Positions 26,730 to 36,106 of a stretch of 64,000 nt of DNA are shown here, in pieces (position 1 is the stretch's first letter; each line of letters starts with the position of its first letter). The position numbers and the translations under genes were made by a program. Below the pieces are notes generated by a model. It did no database searches. It was not told the DNA's origin and saw only the letters and a program-made list of their open reading frames with translations. Origin of the DNA: Paracidovorax wautersii (lineage in GTDB: Bacteria; Pseudomonadota; Gammaproteobacteria; Burkholderiales; Burkholderiaceae_C); the NCBI RefSeq assembly GCF_031453675.1, contig NZ_JAVIZX010000001.1, forward strand, positions 744,001 through 808,000, read 5' to 3'.

Positions 26730-28433
26730 TCAGGTTCCTGCGCGCAGGCGCGGTTCGCTCACACCGGCGGCGCGGTTGAGCAGCATGAGGGTCAGGGGGC
26801 CGGCCTGGCCGTCCGGCACCAGGCCCTGGGCGACCTGGAAGCGGTGGATGCGGGCGCGGCGCGCCTCGGCGCCGGCCGACACCCGGGCGGGGGCCGAGGC
26901 GGCGCCGGCCGGGCCTGTGCCGGCGACGGCGGCGGCCAGCTGCTGGTCCAGCCAGGCCAGGGCGGCCGGGGTGTCGGCGCGTTCGCTGCCGTCGGGCACG
27001 CCGGGCGGCGCGCGCCAGTAGGTGGCGATGTCGCCCTGCCACAGCGGGCCCAGCGCGGCCACGGGCACCTGCACCGTGCGTCCGCCACCGCCTTCCAGCG
27101 TGGCGGTGTCACCGTCCAGGCGGCGCAGCAGCACGCCCACGCCCCCGGCGCTGCCGGTGCCTGCCGGGAAGAGCGTCAACACCACCGGCCGGTCGAGCTG
27201 GCGCACCAGGGCCAAGCCTGCGCGGCGGTTGCGGTAGCAGCGCAGGCCCTCACCCAACATGGCGGCGCAGGGATCAGCGCCGGCAGCCACCGGCGGGGTG
27301 CCCCAGGCGGCGGCCAGGGTGCGCAGCGCGCCGGCCTCATCCCAGGGCTGCTGCTGCAGGAAGGCCTGCAGAGCCGCGGCGTCCGGCAGCGGCGCGGCGG
27401 CCGCGCCCCCGGCGGCGCTGGCCGCCGACGCGCTGGTGGCCGGCACGCGGGCCGCAGCCACCACGGACGTCTGCCCGGGCGACTTGCTCCCGCCGGTTCC
27501 GCCGGCCCAGCCGCCCAGTGCCCAGACCACGCCGGCCATGGCCGCCGCGCCGGCCACCGCGGCGCCACCGGCCAGGGCCCAGCGCGCAGCGCCCCCCGTG
27601 GGCCGCGGGGCCGCCGGGCCGAACACCTCCTGCGCGGCCTGCTGCACGATGGGCTCGGTCACCGTGCGCGTGCCGCTGGCGTAGGCGCCCAGCAAGGCCC
27701 GGTCGCACAGCAGGTTGATGCGCCGCGGCACGCCGCGTGACAGCGCATGCACGCGCTGCAGCGCACGGCGGTCGAACGGCACGGGGCCGGCCAGGCCCGC
27801 CACGGCCATGCGGTGGGCGATGTACTGCTGCGTCTCGGGCAGGCTCAGCGCGTCGAGGTGGAAGCGGGCGATCACGCGCTGCGCCAGCTGCTCCAGCGCG
27901 GGGTCGGCCACCATGCCGCGCAGCTCGGGCTGCCCGATCAGGATGATCTGCAGCAGCTTGCGTTCGCTGGTCTCCAGGTTGGTCAGCAGGCGCAGCTGCT
28001 CCAGCACGTCGGGCGAGAGGTTCTGCGCCTCGTCGATGACCAGCACGTTGTTGCGCCCGGCCGCATGCTGCGCCAGCAGGAAGGCATTGAGCGGGTCGAT
28101 GCAGTCCTTGACCGTTTCGCCGCCCGGGGTGGACGGCGCATGGGCCACGCCGAACTCGTCGCAGATCGAGCGCAGCAGCTCGTTCACCGTGAGCTTGGGA
28201 TTGAAGATGTAGGCGACGTTGCAGTGCGCCGGGATCTGCTCCAGGAAGCAGCGGCACACCGTGGTCTTGCCCGTGCCGATGTCGCCGGTGAGCAGCACGA
28301 AGCCGCCGCCCGCATCCAGCCCGTAGAGCAGATGGGCCAGCGCCTCGCGGTGGCGCTCGCTCATGAACAGGTAGCGGGGGTCGGGGGCGATGGAGAACGG
28401 CGCGTGCTGCAGGCCGAAGAACGGGACGTACAT
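26730..28433 (-). CDS. exeA: ExeA/GspA-type AAA ATPase with periplasmic peptidoglycan-binding domain
   Basis: This 567-residue inner-membrane protein has a cytoplasmic AAA ATPase (residues 1-270): MYVPFFGLQHAPFS start, Walker A GDIGTGKT at 50-57, and Walker B VLVIDEAQ at 130-137. A transmembrane helix follows (about 285-305). The periplasmic part holds a cysteine-peptidase-like/GspA beta region (about 370-480) and a C-terminal peptidoglycan-binding-like domain with RIHRFQVAQGLVPDGQAGPLTLMLLN. This is the normal ExeA plan. With GspB it is thought to open peptidoglycan for secretin assembly. ATG 28433 gives the conserved N-terminus. Confidence 0.9.
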   Translation of the reverse strand: MYVPFFGLQHAPFSIAPDPRYLFMSERHREALAHLLYGLDAGGGFVLLTGDIGTGKTTVCRCFLEQIPAHCNVAYIFNPKLTVNELLRSICDEFGVAHAPSTPGGETVKDCIDPLNAFLLAQHAAGRNNVLVIDEAQNLSPDVLEQLRLLTNLETSERKLLQIILIGQPELRGMVADPALEQLAQRVIARFHLDALSLPETQQYIAHRMAVAGLAGPVPFDRRALQRVHALSRGVPRRINLLCDRALLGAYASGTRTVTEPIVQQAAQEVFGPAAPRPTGGAARWALAGGAAVAGAAAMAGVVWALGGWAGGTGGSKSPGQTSVVAAARVPATSASAASAAGGAAAAPLPDAAALQAFLQQQPWDEAGALRTLAAAWGTPPVAAGADPCAAMLGEGLRCYRNRRAGLALVRQLDRPVVLTLFPAGTGSAGGVGVLLRRLDGDTATLEGGGGRTVQVPVAALGPLWQGDIATYWRAPPGVPDGSERADTPAALAWLDQQLAAAVAGTGPAGAASAPARVSAGAEARRARIHRFQVAQGLVPDGQAGPLTLMLLNRAAGVSEPRLRAGT

Positions 28434-28664
28434 GGCCGCGAGGATACCGCCACCGCGTGGCACGCCCCGCAGGGCAAGGCCACCGTCGGCGCAGCGGTGC
28501 GCCGGGATGCGAGGCAGGGTTAGACCCGTCAGGAGTTTCCCGCAAATTGTCGTCGCGAAGACATGGGAGCGTCAAAGCGCTTCCTACCATGCATTGCATA
28601 GCGGGGGCACATCCCGCAGCCGCCGCGGCGGCCCGCCCCGCCACACCGTCCCACCAGGAGAGGT

Positions 28665-30611
28665 ATGAGCACCACGTTCCCCCAACTGCTGCTGCGCCAC
28701 GCGGCCGAGCGCCCCGCCGCCGCCGCGCTGCGCGAGAAGGAGTACGGCATCTGGCAGACCTACAGCTGGTCGGCCCTGGCGCAGCTGGTGGAAGGGCTGG
28801 CCGCCGGCTTGCATGCCGCGGGGCTGCAGCGCGGCGAGCACCTGGTGGTGATCGGCGCCAACCGGCCGCGCCTGTACGCCACCATGCTGGCCGCGCAGTC
28901 GCTGGGCGCCATCCCCGTACCGCTGTACCAGGACGCGGTGGCCGCCGAGTGCGCCTACCCGCTGAACAACGCCGAGGTGCGCTTCTGCGTGGTGGAAGAC
29001 CAGGAGCAGGTGGACAAGCTGCTGGAGATCCGCGAGCAGTGCCCCGCCGTCACGCACATCTTCTATGACGACCCGCGCGGCCTGCGCAACTACGCCGAGC
29101 CCGGCCTGCAGGCGCTGGATGCGCTCGCCGCCGCCGGCCAGGCCCTGCTGGCGCGCGAAAGCGGCTGGTTCGCCGCCCGGGTGGCCGAGACGCAGCCCCA
29201 GGACGTGGCCGCCATGTTCTTCACGTCGGGCACCACCGGCAACCCCAAGGGCGTAGTGCACACGCATGCCACGCTGCTGGACCGCGCCCAGGCCGGCGCC
29301 GAGTTCGACCGGCTGGGCAGCGACGAGGAAGTGCTGGCCTACCTGCCGCCGGCCTGGATCGGCCAGAACATCTTCAGCTACGCGCAGTGGCTGGCCTGCG
29401 GCTACGTGGTGAACTGCCCTGAATCGGCTGCCACGGTGACCATCGACCTGAAGGAAGTCGGCCCCACGTACTACTTCGCGCCGCCGCGCGTGTTCGAAGG
29501 CTTGCTGACCAGCGTGATGATCCGCATGGAAGACGCGGGCGCGCTCAAGCGCCGCATGTTCCACACCTGCATGGCGCTCGCGCGCCGCGTGGGCCCGGCG
29601 CTGCGCGACGGCCAGCCCGTGGGCTGGCTGGACCGCCTGCGCTATGCCATCGGCGATCTGCTGGTGTACGGCCCGCTGCGCAACACGCTGGGCTTTTCCC
29701 GCGTGCGCGTGGCCTACACGGCGGGCGAAGCCATCGGGCCCGACCTGTTCACCTTCTACCGCTCGATCGGCATCAACCTCAAGCAGCTCTACGGCTCCAC
29801 CGAGACCGCCGTGTTCGTCTGCCTGCAGCCCGACACCGAGGCCCGGGCCGATACGGTGGGCGTGCCGATCCGCGGCGTGGAGATCAAGGTGGCCGACAAC
29901 GGCGAGATCCTCGTCAAGTCGGCCGGCCTGCTGCGCGAGTACTACAAGAACCCCACGGCCACGGCCGAGGTGCTGACCGAAGACGGCTGGTACCGCACCA
30001 GCGACGCAGGCTTTCTCGACGCACAGGGGCACCTCAAGATCATCGACCGCATCAAGGACGTGGGCCGCCTCTCCGGAGGTGCCAACGACGGCGCCATGTT
30101 CGCCCCCAAGTACGTGGAGAACAAGCTCAAGTTCTTCCCGTACATCAAGGAGGCCGTGGCCCTGGGGGACCAGCGCGAGAAGGTGTGCGCGCTCATCAAC
30201 ATCGACTTCGACGCCGTGGGCAACTGGGCCGAGCGCCGCAACCTGCCCTACGCCGGCTATACCGATCTGGCGGCCAAGCCCGAGGTGTACGAGCTGATCC
30301 GCGACTGCATCGAGAAGGTGAACGCCGACCTGGCCACCGACGAGCGCCTGGCCGGCAGCCAGGTGAGCCGCTTCCTGGTGCTGCACAAGGAGCTGGACGC
30401 CGACGATGGCGAACTCACCCGCACCAACAAGGTCCGCCGCGGCTTCATCGCAGACAAGTACGGCGTGCTGGTGGACGCGCTGTACGCCGGGCGCACCTCG
30501 CAGTTCATCGAGACACAGGTGAAGTTCGAGGACGGCCGCACCGGCCGCGTCAGCGCCGACCTGGTGCTGATGGATGCCAAGACCTTCACCCCCGCCCGCC
30601 GGGCCGCCTGA
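28665..30611 (+). CDS. AMP-dependent acyl-CoA ligase (long-chain fatty acid/aryl acid type)
   Basis: This 648-residue ANL-superfamily enzyme activates a carboxylic acid to its CoA thioester through an acyl-adenylate. The AMP-binding loop FFTSGTTGNPKGVVHTH (about residue 185), the A5-type YGSTET (about 375), the A7-type GWYRTSDAG and the IDRIKDVG region are present. Length and order are close to the FadD15-like long-chain group, which often accompanies this ABC transporter type. It is the first gene of a seven-gene plus-strand run, with 26 bp to the next gene. The substrate is probably what the transporter imports. A good ribosome site (GAGAGG) precedes the ATG. Confidence 0.88.
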   Translation: MSTTFPQLLLRHAAERPAAAALREKEYGIWQTYSWSALAQLVEGLAAGLHAAGLQRGEHLVVIGANRPRLYATMLAAQSLGAIPVPLYQDAVAAECAYPLNNAEVRFCVVEDQEQVDKLLEIREQCPAVTHIFYDDPRGLRNYAEPGLQALDALAAAGQALLARESGWFAARVAETQPQDVAAMFFTSGTTGNPKGVVHTHATLLDRAQAGAEFDRLGSDEEVLAYLPPAWIGQNIFSYAQWLACGYVVNCPESAATVTIDLKEVGPTYYFAPPRVFEGLLTSVMIRMEDAGALKRRMFHTCMALARRVGPALRDGQPVGWLDRLRYAIGDLLVYGPLRNTLGFSRVRVAYTAGEAIGPDLFTFYRSIGINLKQLYGSTETAVFVCLQPDTEARADTVGVPIRGVEIKVADNGEILVKSAGLLREYYKNPTATAEVLTEDGWYRTSDAGFLDAQGHLKIIDRIKDVGRLSGGANDGAMFAPKYVENKLKFFPYIKEAVALGDQREKVCALINIDFDAVGNWAERRNLPYAGYTDLAAKPEVYELIRDCIEKVNADLATDERLAGSQVSRFLVLHKELDADDGELTRTNKVRRGFIADKYGVLVDALYAGRTSQFIETQVKFEDGRTGRVSADLVLMDAKTFTPARRAA

Positions 30612-30637
30612 GACCGACGCAGGGAAGAGACCAGCAG

Positions 30638-31423
30638 ATGACCACCAAGAAGATCGGCGACGTCATTCTCGACGTCCGCAACATCAGCCTGCGGTTCGGC
30701 GGCGTGAAGGCGCTCACCGACATCTCGTTCGATGTGCGCGAGCACGAGATCCGCTCCATCATCGGCCCCAACGGCGCCGGCAAGAGCAGCATGCTCAACT
30801 GCATCAACGGCGTGTACACGCCGTCCGAGGGCTCCATCACCTTCCGCGGCAAGACCTTCGACCACATGAACAGCCGCCAGGTGGCCGAGATGGGCGTGGC
30901 ACGCACCTTCCAGAACCTGGCCCTCTTCAAGGGCATGAGCGTGCTGGACAACATCATGTCCGGCCGCAACCTCAAGATCAAAAGCAACCTGCTGCTGCAG
31001 GCCCTGCGCGTGGGCCCGGCCGTGGCCGAGGAAATCCGCCACCGCGAGGTGGTCGAACGCATCATCGACTTCCTGGAGATCCAGGCCTGGCGCAAGGCGC
31101 CCGTGGGCCAGCTGCCCTACGGCCTGCAGAAACGCGTGGACCTGGGCCGCGCGCTGGCCATGGAGCCGCAGGTGCTGCTGCTCGACGAGCCCATGGCCGG
31201 CATGAACGTGGAGGAGAAGCAGGACATGTGCCGCTTCATCCTCGACGTGAACGACGAGTTCGGCACCACCATCGTGCTGATCGAGCACGACATGGGCGTG
31301 GTGATGGACATCTCCGACCGCGTGGTGGTGCTTGACTACGGCAAGAAGATCGGCGACGGCGCACCCGAAGAAGTGCGTGCTAACGAAGACGTCATCCGCG
31401 CCTACCTGGGCGCCAGCCACTGA
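30638..31423 (+). CDS. livG: Branched-chain amino acid-type ABC transporter ATPase, LivG-like
   Basis: This 261-residue ATPase subunit belongs to the HAAT (hydrophobic amino acid transport) ABC family. The Walker A is GPNGAGKSS, the Q-loop region is ARTFQNLALF (LivG-typical), the signature is LPYGLQKRVDLGRAL, Walker B is LLLDEPMAG, and the H-loop is LIEHDMGVV. The signature Ser/Gly is partly changed (YGLQK instead of YGxQR), as often seen in LivG. It is encoded between the ligase and the LivH-like permease with short gaps. The substrate may be a carboxylic or aromatic acid rather than an amino acid, judged from the CoA ligases on both sides. Confidence 0.9.
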   Translation: MTTKKIGDVILDVRNISLRFGGVKALTDISFDVREHEIRSIIGPNGAGKSSMLNCINGVYTPSEGSITFRGKTFDHMNSRQVAEMGVARTFQNLALFKGMSVLDNIMSGRNLKIKSNLLLQALRVGPAVAEEIRHREVVERIIDFLEIQAWRKAPVGQLPYGLQKRVDLGRALAMEPQVLLLDEPMAGMNVEEKQDMCRFILDVNDEFGTTIVLIEHDMGVVMDISDRVVVLDYGKKIGDGAPEEVRANEDVIRAYLGASH

Positions 31424-31438
31424 TACCGGGAGTCAAGC

Positions 31439-32368
31439 ATGGGATTTTTCCTCGAAACGGTATTCGGTGGCCTGATGGCCGGCATGCTCTACGCACTGGT
31501 GGCGCTGGGCTTCGTGCTGATCTTCAAGGCCTCGGGGGTCTTCAACTTCGCGCAGGGGGCGATGGTGCTGTTCGCGGCCCTGGCGATGGCGCGCTTCGCG
31601 GAATGGTTTCCGCAGTGGTTCGGCTTCAGCAGCTTGCTGCTGGCCAACCTGATGGCGTTCTGCGCGGCCGTGCTCTGCATGATCGGCGTGGCCTGGCTGG
31701 TGGAGCGCCTGGCGCTGCGCCGGCTGGTGAACCAGGAGGGCATCACGCTGCTGATGGCCACGCTGGGCATCACCTACTTCCTCGACGGAGCAGGCCAGCT
31801 CATCTTCGGCAGCGCCACCTACAAGATCGACGTCGGCATGCCCAAGGACCCGATGATCGTGCTGGAGAACGTCTTCGAAGGCGGCCTGCTGCTGTCCAAG
31901 GAAGACCTCTACGCCGCGCTGGTGGCGGCGATGCTGGTGGCCCTGCTGTCGGTGTTCTTCCAGAAGACCCGCACCGGCCGCGCGCTGCGCGCCGTGGCGG
32001 ACGACCACCAGGCGGCGCAGTCCATCGGCATTCCGCTGTCGCGCATCTGGGTGATCGTCTGGTCGGTGGGCGGCATCGTCGCGCTGGTGGCCGGCATCAT
32101 CTGGGGCAGCAAGCTGGGCGTGCAGTTCTCCATCTCGCTGGTGGCGCTGAAGGCCTTTCCGGTGGTGATCCTGGGTGGCCTCACCTCGGTGCCCGGCGCC
32201 ATCGTCGGCGGGCTGGTGATCGGCGTGGGCGAGAAGCTCTCCGAGATCTACCTGGGTCCGTTCCTGGGCGGCGGCATCGAGAACTGGTTCGCCTATGTGC
32301 TGGCCCTGGCCTTCCTGCTGGTCCGGCCGCAAGGGCTGTTCGGCGACAAAATTATTGATCGCGTCTGA
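31439..32368 (+). CDS. livH: ABC transporter permease, LivH-like
   Basis: This 309-residue integral membrane permease has about eight hydrophobic segments. The LivH family features are GLMAGMLYALVALGFVLIF at the N-terminus, FNFAQGAM, a central GRALRAVADDHQAAQSIGI loop that contacts the ATPase, and AFPVVILGGLTSVPGAIVGG near the C-terminus. The gap to livG is 15 bp and to livM 25 bp, so translation is probably linked. It pairs with the LivM-like subunit to form the channel. Confidence 0.92.
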   Translation: MGFFLETVFGGLMAGMLYALVALGFVLIFKASGVFNFAQGAMVLFAALAMARFAEWFPQWFGFSSLLLANLMAFCAAVLCMIGVAWLVERLALRRLVNQEGITLLMATLGITYFLDGAGQLIFGSATYKIDVGMPKDPMIVLENVFEGGLLLSKEDLYAALVAAMLVALLSVFFQKTRTGRALRAVADDHQAAQSIGIPLSRIWVIVWSVGGIVALVAGIIWGSKLGVQFSISLVALKAFPVVILGGLTSVPGAIVGGLVIGVGEKLSEIYLGPFLGGGIENWFAYVLALAFLLVRPQGLFGDKIIDRV

Positions 32369-32393
32369 CGCGGTGACATAGGAGCAAACGAAT

Positions 32394-33458
32394 ATGTTCT
32401 ACCGCGAGAACGGCCAGTTCAAAAGCAACTACCGCGCCGACATGGGGCTGTTCCCCGTCGCGCAGGACCGGTGGGCCATCCTGGGCCTGCTGGCACTGGC
32501 CTTCGTGCTGGTGCCGCTGATGGGCAGCGACTACTTCTTTCGCGCCATCGCCATACCCTTTCTGATCCTGTCGCTCGCGGCCATCGGGCTGAACATCCTG
32601 GTGGGCTACTGCGGCCAAATCTCGCTGGGCACGGGCGCCTTCATGGCCGTGGGTGCGTATGCGGCCTACAACCTGCAGGCGCGCATCGACGGCATGCCGC
32701 TGCTGCTGGCGCTGCTGGGCGGCGGCCTGGTGTCCACGGTGTTCGGCGTGCTGTTCGGCATTCCCAGCCTGCGCATCCGCGGACTGTACCTGGCCGTGGC
32801 CACACTGGCCGCGCAGTTCTTCACCGACTGGTTCACCAACCGCGTGAAGTGGGTAACGAATGACTCGTCCTCGGGCTCGGTCAGCGTGGGTGGCCTGGAC
32901 ATCCTGGGCTACGCCATCCAGACGCCCGTGCAGAAATACCTGCTGTGCCTGGGCTTCGTGGTGGTGTTCGCGCTGCTGGCCAAGAACCTGGTGCGCAGCG
33001 CCATCGGCCGCGAGTGGATGGCCATGCGGGACATGGACGTGGCCGCAGCCGTCATCGGCATCCGCCCTGTGTACGCCAAGCTCTCGGCCTTCGCGGTCAG
33101 CAGCTTCATCGTGGGCGTGGCGGGCGGGCTGTGGGGCTTCGTGCACCTGGGCTCGTGGGAGCCGGCGGCCTTCGGGATCGAGCGCTCGTTCCAGCTGCTC
33201 TTCATGATCATCATCGGCGGGCTGGGCTCCATCTCGGGCACGTTCTTCGGCGCGGCCTTCATCGTGCTGCTGCCGCTGCTGCTGAACTACGTGCCGCACT
33301 GGCTCGGCCTGCCCATTTCGACCGCGACGGCCACCCATGTGGAACACATGATCTTCGGCGCGCTCATCGTCTTCTTCCTCATCGTCGAACCCCACGGCCT
33401 GGCGCGGCTGTGGTCCACCGCCCGGCAGAAGCTGCGGCTGTGGCCTTTCCCGCATTGA
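32394..33458 (+). CDS. livM: ABC transporter permease, LivM-like
   Basis: This 354-residue permease has about nine transmembrane segments. LivM features are LNILVGYCGQISLGTGAFMAVGAY, FGIPSLRIRGLYLAVATLAA, the EAA-like loop GREWMAMRDMDVAAAVIGI and IIGGLGSISGTFFGAAFI near the C-terminus. It has an N-terminal extension (MFYRENGQFKSNYRADM) that is often seen in this transporter subgroup. It is the second channel subunit of the importer. Confidence 0.92.
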   Translation: MFYRENGQFKSNYRADMGLFPVAQDRWAILGLLALAFVLVPLMGSDYFFRAIAIPFLILSLAAIGLNILVGYCGQISLGTGAFMAVGAYAAYNLQARIDGMPLLLALLGGGLVSTVFGVLFGIPSLRIRGLYLAVATLAAQFFTDWFTNRVKWVTNDSSSGSVSVGGLDILGYAIQTPVQKYLLCLGFVVVFALLAKNLVRSAIGREWMAMRDMDVAAAVIGIRPVYAKLSAFAVSSFIVGVAGGLWGFVHLGSWEPAAFGIERSFQLLFMIIIGGLGSISGTFFGAAFIVLLPLLLNYVPHWLGLPISTATATHVEHMIFGALIVFFLIVEPHGLARLWSTARQKLRLWPFPH

Positions 33459-33557
33459 TCCCCGCGGCCAATGCACTCACTGCTCCCAGCGTCCGTGTCC
33501 CGTTCTTCATTCACCACAAGCGCACCCCAGGTGCCATCATCCTTAGGAGACAAAGCC

Positions 33558-34883
33558 ATGCAACTCAAGCAAAGAATCGCGCTGGCCACTGCGGCCGGTG
33601 TCACCGCCCTGGCAGCCTTCGTGCCGCTGGCGGCACAGGCCCAGGCCGCCGCCGAGCAGTTCGTGCCGCTGATGGTCTACCGCACCGGGCAGTTCGCGCC
33701 GCTGGGCATTCCATGGGCCGACGGCAAGCAGGACTACCTGAAGCTGGTGAACGCCCGCGACGGCGGCGTGAACGGCGTGAAGATCGCCTTCGAAGAGTGC
33801 GAGACGGCGTACGACGCCGCCAAGGGCGTGGAATGCTATGAACGCCTGAAGGGCAAGGGCAGCGGCGCATCGGGCTTCGATACGCAGTCCACCGGCATCA
33901 CCTTCGCCGTGACCGACAAGGCCTTCGTGGACAAGATCCCCGTGGAGACCATGGGCTACGGCCTGTCGCAGTCGGTGGACGGCACGGTGTTCGAGTGGAA
34001 CTTCCCGCTGCTGGGCACCTACTGGACGGCCGCCGACGTGATGCTGCAGGACATCGCCAAGAAGGAAAAGGGCAGCCTCAAGGGCAAGAAGATCGCGCTG
34101 GTCTACCACGACAGCCCCTACGGCAAGGAGCCCATTCCGCTGCTGCAAAAGCGCGCCGAGGCCGACGGCTTCACGCTCAGCACCTTCCCCGTCACGCCCC
34201 CCGGCGTGGAGCAGAAGTCGACCTGGCTGCAGATCCGCCAGCAAAAGCCCGACTACGTGCTGTTCTGGTCGGCCGGCGTGATGACGCCCGCCGGCATCCG
34301 CGAGGCGCAGGCCAGCGGCTACCCGCGCGAGAAGATCTACGCCATCTGGTGGGCCGGCTCCGACCATGACGTGAAGGACATCGGCGCGGGCGCCAAGGGC
34401 TACAACGCCGTCACCGTGCACAACAGCGCGGCCAAGGACAAGGTGCACGACGACCTGAAGAAGTTCGTCTACGACAAGGGCCAGGGCACGGGCGCCGCCA
34501 CCGGCATCGCCACGCTGGCGCACACGCGCGGCATGATGATTTCCATGCTGCAGGTGGAGGCCATCCGCGCCGCGCAGGAGAAGTACGGCAAGGGCAAGGT
34601 GCTCACGCCCGAGCAGGTGCGCTGGGGCTTCGAGAACCTGGACCTCACGGCCGACAAGCTCAAGGCCCTGGGCTTCGGCGAGATCATGCGGCCCGTGAAG
34701 ACGTCCTGCGCCAACCACATGGGCAGCGACTGGGCGCGCATCGTGCAGTGGGACGGCGGCAAGTGGGACATCAAGTCCGACTGGTACCAGGCCGACAAGA
34801 CGCACATCGATCCGCTGGTCAAGGAGTACGCGGCCAAGTACGCCAAGGACAAGAACGTAAAACCACGGACGTGCACCCCCTGA
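33558..34883 (+). CDS. Periplasmic binding protein of the ABC importer (LivK-like)
   Basis: This 441-residue protein is a type-1 periplasmic-binding fold. The signal peptide is MQLKQRIALATAAGVTALAAF with cleavage near AQAQA. Motifs include YRTGQFAPLGIPWADG, ETAYDAAKGVECYERLK, GKKIALVYHDSPYGKEPIP and YAIWWAGSDHD. It is larger than classical LivK (about 370) and matches the longer group that travels with acyl-CoA ligase genes. It gives the importer its specificity. A ribosome site (TTAGGAGA) lies upstream. The 99-bp gap to livM may hold a secondary promoter. Confidence 0.9.
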   Translation: MQLKQRIALATAAGVTALAAFVPLAAQAQAAAEQFVPLMVYRTGQFAPLGIPWADGKQDYLKLVNARDGGVNGVKIAFEECETAYDAAKGVECYERLKGKGSGASGFDTQSTGITFAVTDKAFVDKIPVETMGYGLSQSVDGTVFEWNFPLLGTYWTAADVMLQDIAKKEKGSLKGKKIALVYHDSPYGKEPIPLLQKRAEADGFTLSTFPVTPPGVEQKSTWLQIRQQKPDYVLFWSAGVMTPAGIREAQASGYPREKIYAIWWAGSDHDVKDIGAGAKGYNAVTVHNSAAKDKVHDDLKKFVYDKGQGTGAATGIATLAHTRGMMISMLQVEAIRAAQEKYGKGKVLTPEQVRWGFENLDLTADKLKALGFGEIMRPVKTSCANHMGSDWARIVQWDGGKWDIKSDWYQADKTHIDPLVKEYAAKYAKDKNVKPRTCTP

Positions 34884-34985
34884 GTCGCTGACGCGCCTTC
34901 CCCCTCTCTCGCTGCGCGGGAGGGGGACGACACCCTCGGTGCGGGGCCGCCCTTCCTCGGTGTCCCTCGCCCCCATGTCACAGGC
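34884..34985 (+). repeat. Dispersed repeat, family 2, between binding-protein and LivF genes
   Basis: The region reads TGACGCGCCTTCCCCC, then a CTCTCGCTGCGCGGGAGGGGG hairpin, then GGACGACACC and GGGGCCGCCCTTCC. It matches the blocks in the same order at 35866-36005. The inner CCCCC...GGGGG arms can fold. It lies within the presumed operon. Confidence 0.6.
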
Positions 34986-35036
34986 CGCGCCAGTGGCTGG
35001 CGTGGTGGCTACGTTTGAATCTAAAAGAGGAATGGA

Positions 35037-35858
35037 ATGACAACCACGACTGAATCGGCCGCACCGCTGCTCGTCGTCAACGGCATCGAGGTCATCTACA
35101 ACCATGTGATCCTGGTGCTCAAGGGCGTGTCGCTGACGGTGCCCGAAGGTTCCATCGTCGCGCTGCTGGGCGGCAATGGCGCAGGCAAGACGACCACGCT
35201 GCGCGCCATCTCCAACCTGCTGGCGGGCGAACGGGGCGAGGTCACCAAGGGCAGCATCACGCTGCGCGGCGAGCGCATCGAGCAGCTCTCCCCCGCCGGC
35301 CTGGTGGACCGGGGCGTGGTGCAGGTCATGGAAGGCCGCCACTGTTTTGCCCACCTGACCATCGAAGAGAACCTGCTCACGGGCGCCTACACCCGGCGCG
35401 ACCGGGGGGAGGTCGCCGCCAACCTGGAGAAGGTCTATGCCTACTTCCCGCGCCTGAAGACGCGGCGCACCAGCCAGGCGGCGTACACCTCGGGCGGCGA
35501 GCAGCAGATGTGCGCCATCGGCCGCGCGCTGATGGCCAACCCCAAGATGGTGCTGCTGGACGAACCCTCCATGGGCCTGGCACCGCAGATCGTGGACGAG
35601 GTCTTCGCCATCGTGAAGGACCTCAACGCCAAGGAGCGCGTGACTTTTCTGCTGGCCGAGCAGAACACGTCGATGGCACTGCGCAATGCCGACTACGGCT
35701 ACATCCTGGAGAACGGCCGCGTGGTGATGGACGGCGCCGCCGCCGCCCTGGCGACCAACGAGGACGTCAAGGAGTTCTACCTGGGCATGGGCGGCGGCGA
35801 GCGGCGCAGCTTCAAGGACGTGAAGAGCTACAAGCGGCGCAAGCGGTGGCTGGCGTAG
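35037..35858 (+). CDS. livF: Branched-chain amino acid-type ABC transporter ATPase, LivF-like
   Basis: This 273-residue second ATPase subunit has Walker A GGNGAGKTT, Q-loop region VQVMEGRHCFAHLT (LivF-typical with ExR), signature YTSGGEQQMCAIGRAL, Walker B VLLDEPSMGLAP, and the H-loop position changed to LLAEQNTS as usual for LivF. A C-terminal basic tail (SYKRRKRWLA) extends past the standard end. It completes a five-component importer with the genes upstream. Confidence 0.92.
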   Translation: MTTTTESAAPLLVVNGIEVIYNHVILVLKGVSLTVPEGSIVALLGGNGAGKTTTLRAISNLLAGERGEVTKGSITLRGERIEQLSPAGLVDRGVVQVMEGRHCFAHLTIEENLLTGAYTRRDRGEVAANLEKVYAYFPRLKTRRTSQAAYTSGGEQQMCAIGRALMANPKMVLLDEPSMGLAPQIVDEVFAIVKDLNAKERVTFLLAEQNTSMALRNADYGYILENGRVVMDGAAAALATNEDVKEFYLGMGGGERRSFKDVKSYKRRKRWLA

Positions 35859-35865
35859 GGATGAA

Positions 35866-36005
35866 CAACCCCCTGAGCGGCTGCGCCGCTTCCCCCTTCT
35901 CTCGTCTCGCTGTGCGAGTCGGGAAGGGGGACGACGCCAGCGCGGCGGGGCGGCCCTTGCGCGGCGTCTGCTGGCCTGGGCCGCGCTGCGGTGGAAGCTG
36001 CTTCC
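35866..36005 (+). repeat. Dispersed repeat, family 2, downstream of livF
   Basis: CCCCCTGAGCGGCTGCGCCG, CTTCCCCC, CTCTCG, GGGAAGGGGGACGACGCCAG and GGGGCGGCCCTTGC occur in this order. The same order is found at 34884-34985 and, on the other strand, at 50865-50970. The element is GC-rich and hairpin-forming. A family 1 repeat follows at once. Confidence 0.65.
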
Positions 36006-36029
36006 CATAGTCGCCACAAGCAAATACTC

Positions 36030-36090
36030 CTTATTTCATAGCTACTTGCGCTTGATGGATAAGCGCTAGAGGCCGATTTCATTCAAAACG
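36030..36090 (+). repeat. Dispersed repeat, family 1, best-preserved intergenic copy
   Basis: The copy reads TTTCATAGCTACTTGCGCTT, GATGGAT, AAGCGCTAGAGGCCGATTTC and ATTCAAAA. The central GCGCTT-GATGGAT-AAGCGC is palindromic. It lies just before the PaaK-like gene and serves as my reference for the family. Confidence 0.7.
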
Positions 36091-36106
36091 CATTGGAGCC
36101 CCAGGC

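Noticed and set aside
26730-28433. The two-part ExeA-like protein as a novel ATPase-peptidoglycan fusion
   Set aside because: This domain order is the normal one for ExeA/GspA.
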